DNA of 64,000 nt. Origin: an uncultured Mycobacterium sp. (lineage in GTDB: Bacteria; Actinomycetota; Actinomycetes; Mycobacteriales; Mycobacteriaceae). The translations under genes and the position numbers were made by a program. Position 1 is the stretch's first letter; every line of letters starts with the position of its first letter. Below are positions 27,569 to 35,879 of the stretch, in pieces. The notes beneath the pieces were generated by a model. That model was given only the letters and a program-made list of their open reading frames with translations. It did not search any database and was not told the origin of the DNA. Where the stretch lies: contig FLQS01000002.1 of NCBI GenBank assembly GCA_900078375.1, positions 1-64,000 of the forward strand, written 5' to 3'.

Positions 27569-28063
27569 ATGCCGGAGCCGAGCGCACATTCGACCGAAGC
27601 CCGCCGACCCACATCCTCCTCGCGGTGGATCGCGGTTGCGGCTCTGGTGATCGCGCTGATCGCGGCCGCGGCGGCCGGCTGGGCACTGCTGCGGCCGGCG
27701 CCGTCGAGCCCAACGCCGTCCGCCGCATCGCAGAGCGGTGACCCCAAAGCCAACGCCTGTGCCGCCTTCCGGACCGTGACGTCCGCCGTGTCGTTGCAGA
27801 GCCACGCCGACGCGGGGACCGAGGTACAGGGCGTGGCGGCGAACGCGCGGCTGGCGATGTCCGGCGGTGCAACGTATCTACTGGCTCACCTGAATCCCGG
27901 CACGCCGACCGACCTCGCCGACGCGATCCGCACCTTCGCAACCGGATTGCAGGATATTTCGATGAATGCGTTAGCCGGGGTCGCCAACGCCGAGCCGGCA
28001 CAGGCCGACCGCCTGCGCAACGCCGAGACCGTCAACACTCGGATCGCCGAACTCTGCAAATAG
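27569..28063 (+). CDS. Membrane-anchored hypothetical protein
   Basis: A 164-residue protein with one N-terminal transmembrane segment (WIAVAALVIALIAAAAAGWALL, about residues 21-42) and an outside domain of about 115 residues rich in Ala. Short DAGTEVQG and LRNAETVNTRIAELCK helices suggest a small helical bundle. ATG 27569 is chosen after a GGGGT. This architecture occurs in many mycobacterial proteins of unknown role, including Mce-associated types, but I cannot assign it to a family. Confidence 0.75.
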   Translation: MPEPSAHSTEARRPTSSSRWIAVAALVIALIAAAAAGWALLRPAPSSPTPSAASQSGDPKANACAAFRTVTSAVSLQSHADAGTEVQGVAANARLAMSGGATYLLAHLNPGTPTDLADAIRTFATGLQDISMNALAGVANAEPAQADRLRNAETVNTRIAELCK

Positions 28064-28232
28064 CCACTACGGCGGGTTTTACAGGTTGAGTTCAACTTGC
28101 GTTAGCGCGAAGTTCGGCAGTGCGCTTTGTGGGGGCCAGCCCTGAGTAAGGGGCGTCTCCTTGGATTTCCATGGCAGTGAACCACTCGGCGCCTTTGCCG
28201 GTTGATCTTCTTCTCCGAAGGGAATTCCGACC

Positions 28233-29633
28233 TTGTCCAAACACCGCAAGAAATCGACCCGTGTGGTGACCCCAGCCTTGATGACCACGGGCATCGCCGG
28301 CGCGGCGATGGTGGGCGCGGGTGTCCTGTTCGCCACCACTGACGCAGCCGTCCCCACGGCTTCACCGGCCTACAAGCTCACCTCGGGCGAGTCCGAGCTC
28401 TGGCTCTGGCCGACCACACCGGGCAGCAACAACGTCAGCCTCAAGACCGTCACCGGCGCCGCCTCGGCGAATGCCGCTGGTGACCTCGTCTCGATGTTCA
28501 TCGGCAATGGCACCGCCGACCACCCCAACGGTGGTCTGCTCATCGGTAACGGCTACAGCTACAGCGCAGCTGACACGCAGTGCGCCAGCGCCGCATGCAA
28601 CGGCGGCAAGGGCGGCCTGCTGATGGGTAACGGCGGCAACGGCTACAACGGCGGCAACGGCGGCAGCGCCGGGCTGTACGGCAACGGCGGCAATGGCGGC
28701 GACTCCACCACCGCCAACATCAATGGCGGCAAGGGCGGCAACGGCGGCAACGGCGGCCTGCTCGCCGGCAGTTCCGCGTCGGGCGCGCTCTTCGGCGGCG
28801 GCGGCGGCAACGGCGGCAAGGGTATCGCCGGTGGTGCCGGCGGTAATGGCGGCGACGCCGGTGCGCTGGCCGGTAGCGGCGGCGCCGGTGGCGCCGGTGG
28901 CGCCAGCACGACAGCCGGTGTTGCCGGCGGTGCGGGCGGTGCAGGTGGCAATGCCGCGAGCCTTCCGATCGCCGGTAGCGGTGCGGCCGGCGCCGGCGGC
29001 GCCGGCGGGGCGGGCTACGGCGCCGGTGCTGCTGGCACCGACGGCGGCGCAGGCGGAAACGGCGGCAAGGGCGGCTTCTACGGCTCAGCGGCCGGCGGCG
29101 CCGGTGGCGCCGGTGGCGCGGGCGGCGCGGGCACTGCAACCGGTGGTAACGGCGGCGCCGGTGGCACCGGCGGAGCCGGCGGCCTGGTGTCCGGCAACGG
29201 CGGCGCCGGTGCTGCCGGCGGCGCCGGTGGCGCTGGCGGAACCGGCAACGGCGGCAACGGCGGCAAGGGCGGAAGCGGTGGCGCCGGCGGCGCAACCGGT
29301 AACGGCGGCGCGGGCGCGACCGGTGGCGATGGCGGCACCAGCACCAACGCGGCCGGTGGCACCGGCGGCAACGGCGGCACCGGCGGCGTCGGCGGCTTCA
29401 GCGGCGGCGCAGGCGCCAACGGCGGCACCGGTGGTGACGGCGCGACAACCGGCACCGGCGGCAAGGGCGGCAACGGCGCCACCGGCGGCGGCAGCGTCCT
29501 CACTGGCGGCAAGGGCGGCAACGGCGGCACCGGGGGCAAGGGTGGCGCCACCGCCGGCAAGGCCGGCCAGGGCGGCTCGGGCTCCATTGGCGGCAACCCC
29601 GGCAAGGGCGGCACCGGCGGCGCCGGCGGGTAA
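28233..29633 (+). CDS. Glycine-rich PGRS-like exported protein without a PE domain
   Basis: A 466-residue protein. Residues 1-40 are a signal-like segment (TPALMTTGIAGAAMVGAGVLFATT). Residues 41-125 are unique sequence with two Cys (QCASAACNGG). From about residue 126 to the end the protein is made of GGxGG and GNGG repeats like the PGRS domain of PE_PGRS proteins, but there is no N-terminal PE domain with a YxxxD/E secretion motif. The TTG start at 28233 follows AAGGGAA by 8 nt. A strong terminator follows. A surface or cell-wall location is inferred. Confidence 0.82.
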   Translation: MSKHRKKSTRVVTPALMTTGIAGAAMVGAGVLFATTDAAVPTASPAYKLTSGESELWLWPTTPGSNNVSLKTVTGAASANAAGDLVSMFIGNGTADHPNGGLLIGNGYSYSAADTQCASAACNGGKGGLLMGNGGNGYNGGNGGSAGLYGNGGNGGDSTTANINGGKGGNGGNGGLLAGSSASGALFGGGGGNGGKGIAGGAGGNGGDAGALAGSGGAGGAGGASTTAGVAGGAGGAGGNAASLPIAGSGAAGAGGAGGAGYGAGAAGTDGGAGGNGGKGGFYGSAAGGAGGAGGAGGAGTATGGNGGAGGTGGAGGLVSGNGGAGAAGGAGGAGGTGNGGNGGKGGSGGAGGATGNGGAGATGGDGGTSTNAAGGTGGNGGTGGVGGFSGGAGANGGTGGDGATTGTGGKGGNGATGGGSVLTGGKGGNGGTGGKGGATAGKAGQGGSGSIGGNPGKGGTGGAGG

Positions 29634-29648
29634 TCGGAGTCAACCAGT

Positions 29649-29688
29649 AACGAATTGGCCCCCTCCGAAAGGAGGGGGCCAATTCGTT
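29649..29688. terminator. Strong GAAA-loop hairpin terminator
   Basis: An 18-bp perfect stem (AACGAATTGGCCCCCTCC at 29649-29666 with 29671-29688) closed by a GAAA tetraloop. It lies between the convergent PGRS-like gene and the exported-protein gene at 29709, and can act in both directions. Confidence 0.85.
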
Positions 29689-29708
29689 GGGCTGGTTAGC
29701 AGCAGCGG

Positions 29709-30299
29709 CTAAGCGCGGCTGCCATTGACCGCACAAGCCATCTGCGCATTGTTCGCGTCGGTGTTCATGTCGTTGGCCGTCGAGTTCAGCGAATCCCCAC
29801 CGCCACGAACTCCCATGATCACCAACAGCTTTGTCGCACGCAGCGCCCAGGACCGCATGGGCGCCGCCACATCATCGGGTAGCCCTGGCGTCGACGCCGC
29901 CGACATGGCCGCAGCGGCAGCCTCGCGCAGTCCGGTACGGCCGATGACATTCGAATTGGCCACGTTCGGATCTTGGTAGTTCACACTATTTCCGCCTCCG
30001 GCGGTGTTGTACGCGAAGTCCTCGTAATTCGACGCCGCGAAGTCCAGCGCCGCACCGAACTGCTTACAAGCGTCGGACACCGCGCTGAAAGTCCCCTGGT
30101 CCGGCGGCGGTGCTGCATCGGCGCCGTCCGGAATCGGCGCCGGCGCCGCCACATTCGCCGGCACGGGACCGGGTGCAGGCCCCGGCGCCTCGGTTTGTGC
30201 ATCGGGGTCCGCAGCGGCAACAGGGACGGCAAACAACGCCGACGCAGACACCAACAAAGAGGCAGTCAGCGCCCGGCTGTACCGCAGTGACGTTTTCAA
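29709..30299 (-). CDS. Exported Ala/Pro-rich mycobacterial protein
   Basis: A 196-residue protein with a signal peptide (SRALTASLLVSASALFAVPVAAA, cleavage near residue 30), a Pro/Ala linker (about residues 35-68), and a conserved-looking helical domain with two Cys (DACKQF and QMACAVNGS) likely to form a disulfide. It resembles small secreted mycobacterial proteins of unknown function. It is convergent with the PGRS-like gene. Confidence 0.75.
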   Translation of the reverse strand: MKTSLRYSRALTASLLVSASALFAVPVAAADPDAQTEAPGPAPGPVPANVAAPAPIPDGADAAPPPDQGTFSAVSDACKQFGAALDFAASNYEDFAYNTAGGGNSVNYQDPNVANSNVIGRTGLREAAAAAMSAASTPGLPDDVAAPMRSWALRATKLLVIMGVRGGGDSLNSTANDMNTDANNAQMACAVNGSRA

Positions 30300-30684
30300 C
30301 GCTTCCTCCTGGATCGTGGGCTCCCCCGAACCGTCCGGCTGGAAGTTCCAAACCAGCCCAACCCGAAACCCGTGACGTCAGGGTTCCGCAGGGTCAGGAC
30401 ACAGTGATGATCAATGGGATAGCTGACGTAATCGTGAACGGACACCAAACAACGGGCACCGCTGAAGGAGCCATCCGGTGTCACCTTCACCGGCTTCGTG
30501 CCGAGTTGGTACCACCTTGAGACCGAAAACGGCGCGCCTGACAGTGCGCCCAGGAAAATGACGCCCGGTAGACGGTAATCGGGCGGGAACTGTTGGCGCG
30601 GTGTTAACCGTTGCGACACCCGCCAACTCAATGATTCCTCCGAACGACATAGTGGATATCAACGACGAGAGGCGCCAACACGAC
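30300..30684. other. Intergenic stretch, no supported gene
   Basis: This 385-bp gap between two divergent exported-protein genes contains an open minus-strand frame (30296-30631), but it lacks a start signal and its sequence resembles no family I know. Its right end resembles the leader of the second porin gene (see 31565-31591), so it likely holds the porin promoter and 5' leader. Confidence 0.4.
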
Positions 30685-31383
30685 ATGTTGAAACGCTTTG
30701 CCGCACTAGCTGGAGTATGCCTGCTGGTTCAGACGGGAGCGGCTCCGCTCGCGCTCGCTGACCCGCCGGCTGATCCCAACGTGGCACCTGTGGCCAACGC
30801 AGGACCGGCGCCCAACGGCCCCGCGGGACCGATGCCTTCCGCCGCACCCGGAGTTCTGAAGACGCCCGACGGCTGGGTTCTCAATGTGTCGGGTAAGGAC
30901 GAGTCCATGGAACCCGTGGCCTCCCTGACTAATTCGCCGTGGTCACGTGAGTACCTGGTGGACGGAACCTTCACCGCCTCGGTGACCGGTGGCGGCAGCA
31001 CCAAGCTGGCCGGTGGCACCTTGGAGGCCGGCTACCAGATCGGTTGCGGCATTATTCAGGACGACATCGAGTCCATCGCCACCGCAGGCGCCACCCCCGG
31101 CGTCGGTATTCCGATCGTGAACGGCTCGCTGTTACCTGTCACGCTCGGTCTCTCGGCGTCTTACCAGATGAAGATCGACCTCAAGCCAGGCGTCGTGAAC
31201 ATCGTTCCGGTCGGGAAGAAGTCGTTCAAGGGCACCGCCCCGCGAATCTCCATCACCGGCTTCCGCATCAAGATCGACGGCTGTGCGGGCCAGTCCTTCA
31301 TCCGCTCGTACGCAACGCTGACGAGCTCGACCGACAACACCGACGACGTCGTGACGTACCTCGGCGTCACGAAAGCCGTTTAA
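30685..31383 (+). CDS. MspA-family porin-like protein (first copy)
   Basis: A 232-residue exported protein of the mycobacterial MspA porin family. A signal peptide (RFAALAGVCLLVQTGAAPLALA) ends near residue 23; a Pro/Ala-rich linker precedes the beta-rich domain. MspA-like strands include GGTLEAGYQIGCGI and GVVNIVPVGKKSFKG, with two Cys (GCGI, DGCAG). MspA porins form outer-membrane octamers that let small solutes in. ATG 30685 is chosen; an in-frame GTG at 30652 is possible. It is followed by a terminator and a second copy. Confidence 0.85.
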   Translation: MLKRFAALAGVCLLVQTGAAPLALADPPADPNVAPVANAGPAPNGPAGPMPSAAPGVLKTPDGWVLNVSGKDESMEPVASLTNSPWSREYLVDGTFTASVTGGGSTKLAGGTLEAGYQIGCGIIQDDIESIATAGATPGVGIPIVNGSLLPVTLGLSASYQMKIDLKPGVVNIVPVGKKSFKGTAPRISITGFRIKIDGCAGQSFIRSYATLTSSTDNTDDVVTYLGVTKAV

Positions 31384-31406
31384 CAATTTCAGATCGTCGT
31401 TCTCAC

Positions 31407-31447
31407 AATCGGCTGCCCGTCACCGACGCGGTGGTGGGCAGCCGATT
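31407..31447 (+). terminator. Hairpin terminator after first porin gene
   Basis: AATCGGCTGCCC at 31407-31418 pairs perfectly with 31436-31447, and an inner CACCG/CGGTG pair extends the stem. It is followed by TTGAACACC. It lies 24 bp after the porin stop. Confidence 0.75.
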
Positions 31448-31591
31448 TGAACACCGGAAAGACCAACAGGAACGTTCAGTGGATGAGATTCGGGCGCGCG
31501 GTATTGGCGCCTCGTTCACCAATTGGACACTCCACCAATCAATCATTTCTCAGGGAATATCCCAGTGACAGACGGAAGGCGCCGACAGGAC

Positions 31592-32278
31592 ATGTTGCAT
31601 CGCTTTGCCACCGCGGCTGCAGTTTGCATGCTGATCCCGATGGGAGCGACCCCGCTCGCGTTGGCTGACCCGGCCGATCCGGCGGCGCCGCCCGTCGCTG
31701 ACGCGGGTGCTCCCCCTCCACCCCCGGACAACGGTGCCGTCGTCTCTGGGGTTCCCGGTATCGCCAAGACGCCCGACGGCCGGACACTGACGGTGGTCGC
31801 CAAGGACGAGACGCAGCTGCCGGTGGCGCCGCTGACGACGTCGCTATCGTCGCGCGACTGGGTGGTCGGCGGCACGTTCACCGGTACCACCACTGGTTCG
31901 GTGTCGGGCGGAACGCTCGAGGCCGGCTACCAGGTCGGGTGTGGCGTCGAAATGGACAAGGTCAAGCTCATCGGCTCGGTCGGTGCCAGCTTGGGCAATG
32001 CCAGCCTCAACACGACCGGAGTGTCGCTGCCCGGCTCGATCAGCTTCCCGGTGCAGGGGCAGATCGAGATCGATCCCCGACCGGGCACGATCACCAACGT
32101 CGTCGTCGACAAGAAGTCCTTCAAGGGCACCTCTTCCCGAGTTACGCTCAAGGACATCCACATCAAGATCGACAACTGCGTCGGCGCGTCATCGCTGCGC
32201 TCGTATGCGGTGCTGACCAGCTCGGGCACCGACGCCGACGACATCGTCGCCTACTACGGCGTCACCAAGGTCTTCTGA
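31592..32278 (+). CDS. MspA-family porin-like protein (second copy)
   Basis: A 228-residue paralogue of the preceding gene. Shared stretches include GGTLEAGYQVGCGV, GTITNVVVDKKSFKG and the C-terminal VAYYGVTK; the signal peptide ends at TPLALA. ATG 31592 is chosen, but a GTG at 31565 preceded by AGGGA is a good alternative, and the first copy has a matching GTG. It is followed 7 bp later by a Pro-rich exported protein gene, likely in one operon. Confidence 0.85.
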   Translation: MLHRFATAAAVCMLIPMGATPLALADPADPAAPPVADAGAPPPPPDNGAVVSGVPGIAKTPDGRTLTVVAKDETQLPVAPLTTSLSSRDWVVGGTFTGTTTGSVSGGTLEAGYQVGCGVEMDKVKLIGSVGASLGNASLNTTGVSLPGSISFPVQGQIEIDPRPGTITNVVVDKKSFKGTSSRVTLKDIHIKIDNCVGASSLRSYAVLTSSGTDADDIVAYYGVTKVF

Positions 32279-32285
32279 CACCGGG

Positions 32286-32933
32286 ATGCACCAACTACGC
32301 AGAACGCTCGTCAAGGGTGCGGCCGTCGTCGTGGTCGCTGTCGGGGCGGCGGTCACCTCCATGGCGACCGCCGCCGCCGACGACCCGGCGCCTGTCGACC
32401 CGGCAGCGCCGCCGCCACCCCCACAAGGGCTCCTTCCCCCACCGGGGGCCATCTCGGATTCGGTCAGTGGATTCGCGAACTACCTCGCCGGCCCGGCAGG
32501 CAACCAACTGCTGCTCGGACAGACGCCGACCCCGGCCCTGGTAGGCACCGCCCCCGCGACCCCGCCGAACGTCGGCATCCTCGACGGCACCCAGCTGCTG
32601 ATCCCGCAGAACTACGGGATGCCAACTCCTGATGAGACGTCGCCATACCAGCTCGGACCCGGCGCCGACGGCCCGTTCGCCCGCGTGAATCAATTCAAGG
32701 GCGTTCACGCCATGCTGCACGGTGCGCTGGGCCGGATGCCGGCCGACCAACTCGGTCAGCCGTTGCCGGGAACGGCGCCCCCGCCGGGCACCAATATCCC
32801 GGCCGGGCCCGAGCAGTTCCTGCCCGATCCCGCGGCGCCTCCGCCACCGGGAGCTCCCCCGGTTCCCGGCGCTCCCGTCGTCCCCGCGGACCCGGCACTC
32901 CCGCTACCGCCTCCGCCCGCTCCGGCCGGCTGA
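32286..32933 (+). CDS. Pro-rich exported protein linked to MspA porins
   Basis: A 215-residue exported protein with a signal peptide (VVVVAVGAAVTSMATAAA, cleavage near residue 31) and Pro-rich ends. The middle has recognisable blocks also found in the next gene: LLLGQTPTP, LLIPQNYGMPTP, ALGRMPADQLGQPLPGTAP. No catalytic motif is visible. It follows the second porin by 7 nt. An envelope structural or porin-accessory role is inferred from location only. Confidence 0.78.
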   Translation: MHQLRRTLVKGAAVVVVAVGAAVTSMATAAADDPAPVDPAAPPPPPQGLLPPPGAISDSVSGFANYLAGPAGNQLLLGQTPTPALVGTAPATPPNVGILDGTQLLIPQNYGMPTPDETSPYQLGPGADGPFARVNQFKGVHAMLHGALGRMPADQLGQPLPGTAPPPGTNIPAGPEQFLPDPAAPPPPGAPPVPGAPVVPADPALPLPPPPAPAG

Positions 32934-33019
32934 CCGCATCCTCGGCGCCGTTCACGGCTTTGTTGCGCCCGTAGCCGACTACGGTGTGACGAGGATCGAG
33001 GGCAGGAGGAGTTGGCGGC

Positions 33020-33637
33020 ATGAGCACAGACGATCGGAGGTCGGCGCCGAAGCTGATGCTCGCGGCTGCGGTCGCGATCGGAGCCGCCCTCGCTGAGCCG
33101 GCATGTGCGGGAGCCGATCCCGGCCCGGGCGACCCGACGATTCAGCCGGCACCGCCGGCGGGAAACGTTGCTCCCAACGCGACCATCGGCAGTGCGCTGG
33201 CTCAGGCAGGCGCGCCGTCCGTCGGGCCGCTGGGGTTACCTGACCTGTCCACGTACGCCCCGGGACTTCTCCTGGGGCAGAACCCGGTTCCGTCGGCGCC
33301 GGGAACGCAGGGCGTTGTCGCGACCCCGGACCTGCACGCGTTCAACGACCAATATCTGGTGCCGCAGAACGTCACACCCGCCGCGCCCGGCCAGGGCGCC
33401 GCCGACATCGGTATCGGCCCGACGGCGGAGGCACCGGGCACCGGCCGGCTGGCCTTCCTGCGCCGGCTTCACGAGATGTATCAGGGCGGTGCGCTCGACG
33501 GCGCGTTTCTCGGGCAGGTCCCCTACGAGCAACTCGGCGAACCGCTGCCGGGCACGGCTCCCGGCCCCGAAATCCATGTCCCGCCCGGACTCGGCTACGG
33601 CCTGGCAGATCCGGCCGAACCCGCACCGACCCCATGA
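33020..33637 (+). CDS. Pro-rich exported protein, paralogue of preceding gene
   Basis: A 205-residue exported protein with a signal segment (LMLAAAVAIGAALAEPACAGA). It shares with its neighbour the blocks LLLGQNPVP, YLVPQNVTPAAP, LHEMYQGGALDG and YEQLGEPLPGTAPGP, showing that the two genes arose by duplication. GCAGGAGGAG stands 7-8 nt before the ATG. No known domain is recognised. Together with the porins it forms a four-gene exported block. Confidence 0.78.
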   Translation: MSTDDRRSAPKLMLAAAVAIGAALAEPACAGADPGPGDPTIQPAPPAGNVAPNATIGSALAQAGAPSVGPLGLPDLSTYAPGLLLGQNPVPSAPGTQGVVATPDLHAFNDQYLVPQNVTPAAPGQGAADIGIGPTAEAPGTGRLAFLRRLHEMYQGGALDGAFLGQVPYEQLGEPLPGTAPGPEIHVPPGLGYGLADPAEPAPTP

Positions 33638-33706
33638 GCGCGACGCGCGCAACATTCACCCAGCGGCAAAGTGCCGAGGGGGTTCTGGTGCTAGCATCCG
33701 AAACCT

Positions 33707-34696
33707 ATGCCTGCTAACGCCCCGCGCGTGATCGTCGAGCCAGACGACGGTGTGGACCCGGTCCTCGAATTCATCATGAGCGCGCAAAGCTCGCTTCTGA
33801 TAAAGCAATTCACCTTCACCGAGCCCAGCTTGGTGGAAGCTGCGATCGATCGGAAGAAGGCCGGCGTCAACGTCCGGATCATGTTGAATCCGCAGCGGTC
33901 GGGCGGCGACCGGGCCAACGACGAAAGCTACGAGACGTTCAAGAGCGCCGGCATCGACGTCCAGTGGTCAAGCCCCAAATTCTATGTGACGCATGAGAAG
34001 TCGATCGTCGTCGACGAAAGCGCGGCCATGGTCGCCACCTACAACCTGATGATCAAATACTTCACGCTCACCCGCGACTACGGGATCATCACCCACGACC
34101 CGCTGCACGTGGCCCAGATCGTCGACGTGTTCAACGCCGACTGGGAGCATCGCGACTTCACACCGCCCAGATACGAAGGACTGCTGTGGAGTAACTCCAA
34201 TTCGCGTTATCACATGGCACGTTTCATCGACTCCGCTGAGCGCAAGCTGTACATCCAGCACCCGAAGTACGTCGACGCCGTGATCCTCGACCACATCGCG
34301 GCGGCCGCCCACCGCGGCGTCAGGGTGCGCGTCTTGTGCGGGGGCAAGCACGGCATCAGCGAGTGGGACATCCTCGATACGTTCGCCTCGCTGCGGACGC
34401 TGCGCCGGTTCGGCGTCGAGGTGCGCAAGCAGAAGAACCTGCGGGTGCACGCCAAGCTGTTGATCATCGACGGCAGAGAGGTTCTTGTCGGCTCGATGAA
34501 CATCGACCGCAGCGCCTTCGACCTCCGCCGCGAGCTCGGTATCACCACCGACGACCCGGACGTCGTGGCTCGCCTCAAAGAGGTCTTCAAGAGCGACTGG
34601 CAGATCTCCAACCACTACGAGCCGCCCGACCCGCTGGAGAAGAACCGTCCTGTCGAGGACGAGTTTCCACACGACCATGATCTGGTCCATGAGTGA
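33707..34696 (+). CDS. Phospholipase D-like / cardiolipin synthase-type protein
   Basis: A 329-residue phospholipase D superfamily protein with two HKD motifs: H96-x-K98-x4-D103 and H248-x-K250-x4-D255, the second followed by GSMNID. Two such motifs build one active site for phosphodiester transfer, as in cardiolipin synthases or Nuc-type enzymes. It lacks the N-terminal membrane helices of standard bacterial cardiolipin synthase, so it is probably soluble or peripheral. Its stop overlaps the start of the chromate-transporter-type gene. Confidence 0.87.
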   Translation: MPANAPRVIVEPDDGVDPVLEFIMSAQSSLLIKQFTFTEPSLVEAAIDRKKAGVNVRIMLNPQRSGGDRANDESYETFKSAGIDVQWSSPKFYVTHEKSIVVDESAAMVATYNLMIKYFTLTRDYGIITHDPLHVAQIVDVFNADWEHRDFTPPRYEGLLWSNSNSRYHMARFIDSAERKLYIQHPKYVDAVILDHIAAAAHRGVRVRVLCGGKHGISEWDILDTFASLRTLRRFGVEVRKQKNLRVHAKLLIIDGREVLVGSMNIDRSAFDLRRELGITTDDPDVVARLKEVFKSDWQISNHYEPPDPLEKNRPVEDEFPHDHDLVHE

Positions 34697-35264
34697 GCCC
34701 GACCCGACCCTGGAGAAGGTCTCGCTGCTGGAGATCGCCCGCACGTTCAACCACATCGCGCTCGCATCGTTCGGCGGCGGGCTAGGAGCCTGGTCGCGTG
34801 AGGTCATCGTCGTCGAGAAGCAGTGGCTCGGCGAGGAGGAGTTCCTCAGCGCACTGACGATGTGCCGGATCGTGCCCGGCGCCAACCAGGTGAATCTGGC
34901 GGTCTTCGTCGGCACGAAGATGAACGGCCTCGCCGGCGCCGTCGCGGCCCTGATCGGGCTGTGCCTGGTGCCCGTCGCCATTGTCCTCACCCTGGGCTTC
35001 GTCTACTTCACGTTCAAGGAAGTCCCTGCGGTCAAGGGTGCACTGCACGGCGCCTCGGCCGCCGCCGTGGCCCTGACGTTGGCGATGGTGATCCAAACCG
35101 GCCAGAAGTGCCTCAAGGGCGTGATGCCGATTGTCTTCTTCCTGGCCAGCTTCGCGCTCAACGGATTGCTGCGCTGGCCATTGCTGGAGACGCTGGCGAT
35201 CCTGGCACCGCTGAGCCTGATCTGGGCCTGGCCCCGCAAGAAACCGGAGCCGGTCGACGCATGA
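34689..35264 (+). CDS. Chromate transporter (ChrA)-type, N-terminal half protein
   Basis: A 191-residue membrane protein with one CHR domain. The FGGGLGAWSREVIVVEKQWLGEEEF signature near the N-terminus and the PGANQVNLAVFVGTKM loop are typical, with four or five predicted transmembrane segments. The short-chain CHR proteins work as pairs, and the second half is the next gene with an ATGA overlap. The ATG at 34689 overlaps the preceding gene; ATG 34677 is possible. It is presumed to export chromate or another oxyanion. Confidence 0.82.
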   Translation: MSEPDPTLEKVSLLEIARTFNHIALASFGGGLGAWSREVIVVEKQWLGEEEFLSALTMCRIVPGANQVNLAVFVGTKMNGLAGAVAALIGLCLVPVAIVLTLGFVYFTFKEVPAVKGALHGASAAAVALTLAMVIQTGQKCLKGVMPIVFFLASFALNGLLRWPLLETLAILAPLSLIWAWPRKKPEPVDA

Positions 35265-35806
35265 AAACGCTTCTCGCGGTCGTCGGCATGTTCGGCTCGC
35301 TGTCGTTGCTATCGATCGGCGGCGGCAACACCGTGCTACCCGAGATGCATCTGCAAGCGGTGAGCGGCCACCACTGGCTGACGAATTCCCAGTTCGCCGA
35401 CATCTTCTCGATCTCGCAGGCCGCGCCGGGGCCGAGCATCCTGATCGTGGCGCTCGTCGGCTACGCGGCCGGGCTCGGCGTGGCCGGGGTCGTCGGCGGC
35501 ATCGTCGGCGGTGTGCTCGCCACGGTGGCGATGGTGGTCCCCGCGGCGGGCCTGATGTACCTCATCACTCTGTCCTGGCAGAAGGCTCAGAAGTCCAAGC
35601 TGCGGTACGCCGTGGAAAAGGGTTTCGCCCCGCTGACCGTCGGCCTGGTCCTGGCCAGCTCATTGGTCATGAGCAAGGCCGCCGACCATGACTGGCGGGC
35701 GTATCTGATCACCGGTGTCGCGACGCTGATATTCGTCCGGACCAAGACCAACCCGCTCATCGTGGTGGGCGCCGCCGCCCTGCTGGGGTACGTAGGGTTC
35801 GTCTGA
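35261..35806 (+). CDS. Chromate transporter (ChrA)-type, C-terminal half protein
   Basis: A 181-residue membrane protein, second member of a short-chain CHR pair. The SIGGGNTVLPEMH segment and the ISQAAPGPSILIVALVGYAAG loop match the CHR signature. Several hydrophobic segments follow (VVGGIVGGVLATVAMVVPAAGLMYL). It is coupled to its partner by an ATGA overlap and likely inserts with opposite topology. It is the last gene of the phospholipase/CHR set. Confidence 0.82.
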   Translation: MKTLLAVVGMFGSLSLLSIGGGNTVLPEMHLQAVSGHHWLTNSQFADIFSISQAAPGPSILIVALVGYAAGLGVAGVVGGIVGGVLATVAMVVPAAGLMYLITLSWQKAQKSKLRYAVEKGFAPLTVGLVLASSLVMSKAADHDWRAYLITGVATLIFVRTKTNPLIVVGAAALLGYVGFV

Positions 35807-35879
35807 CCCCCGGGGCACTCAGACACCGGTCAGCTGACCAATGAGACTTCCCAGCGGCAACTCGGGATAAGTTGCAGCG

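Noticed and set aside
28643..29614. Pro-rich and Arg-rich frames opposite the glycine-rich gene
   Set aside because: They are products of the GGC repeat read on the other strand.
28643..29633. Glycine-rich repeats considered as a CRISPR or satellite array
   Set aside because: The repeats are in-frame codon repeats with no constant unit length or spacers.
30296..30631. 111-codon minus-strand frame in the gap before the first porin
   Set aside because: It has no ribosome-binding site, no recognisable domain, and overlaps the exported-protein gene start and the probable porin leader.
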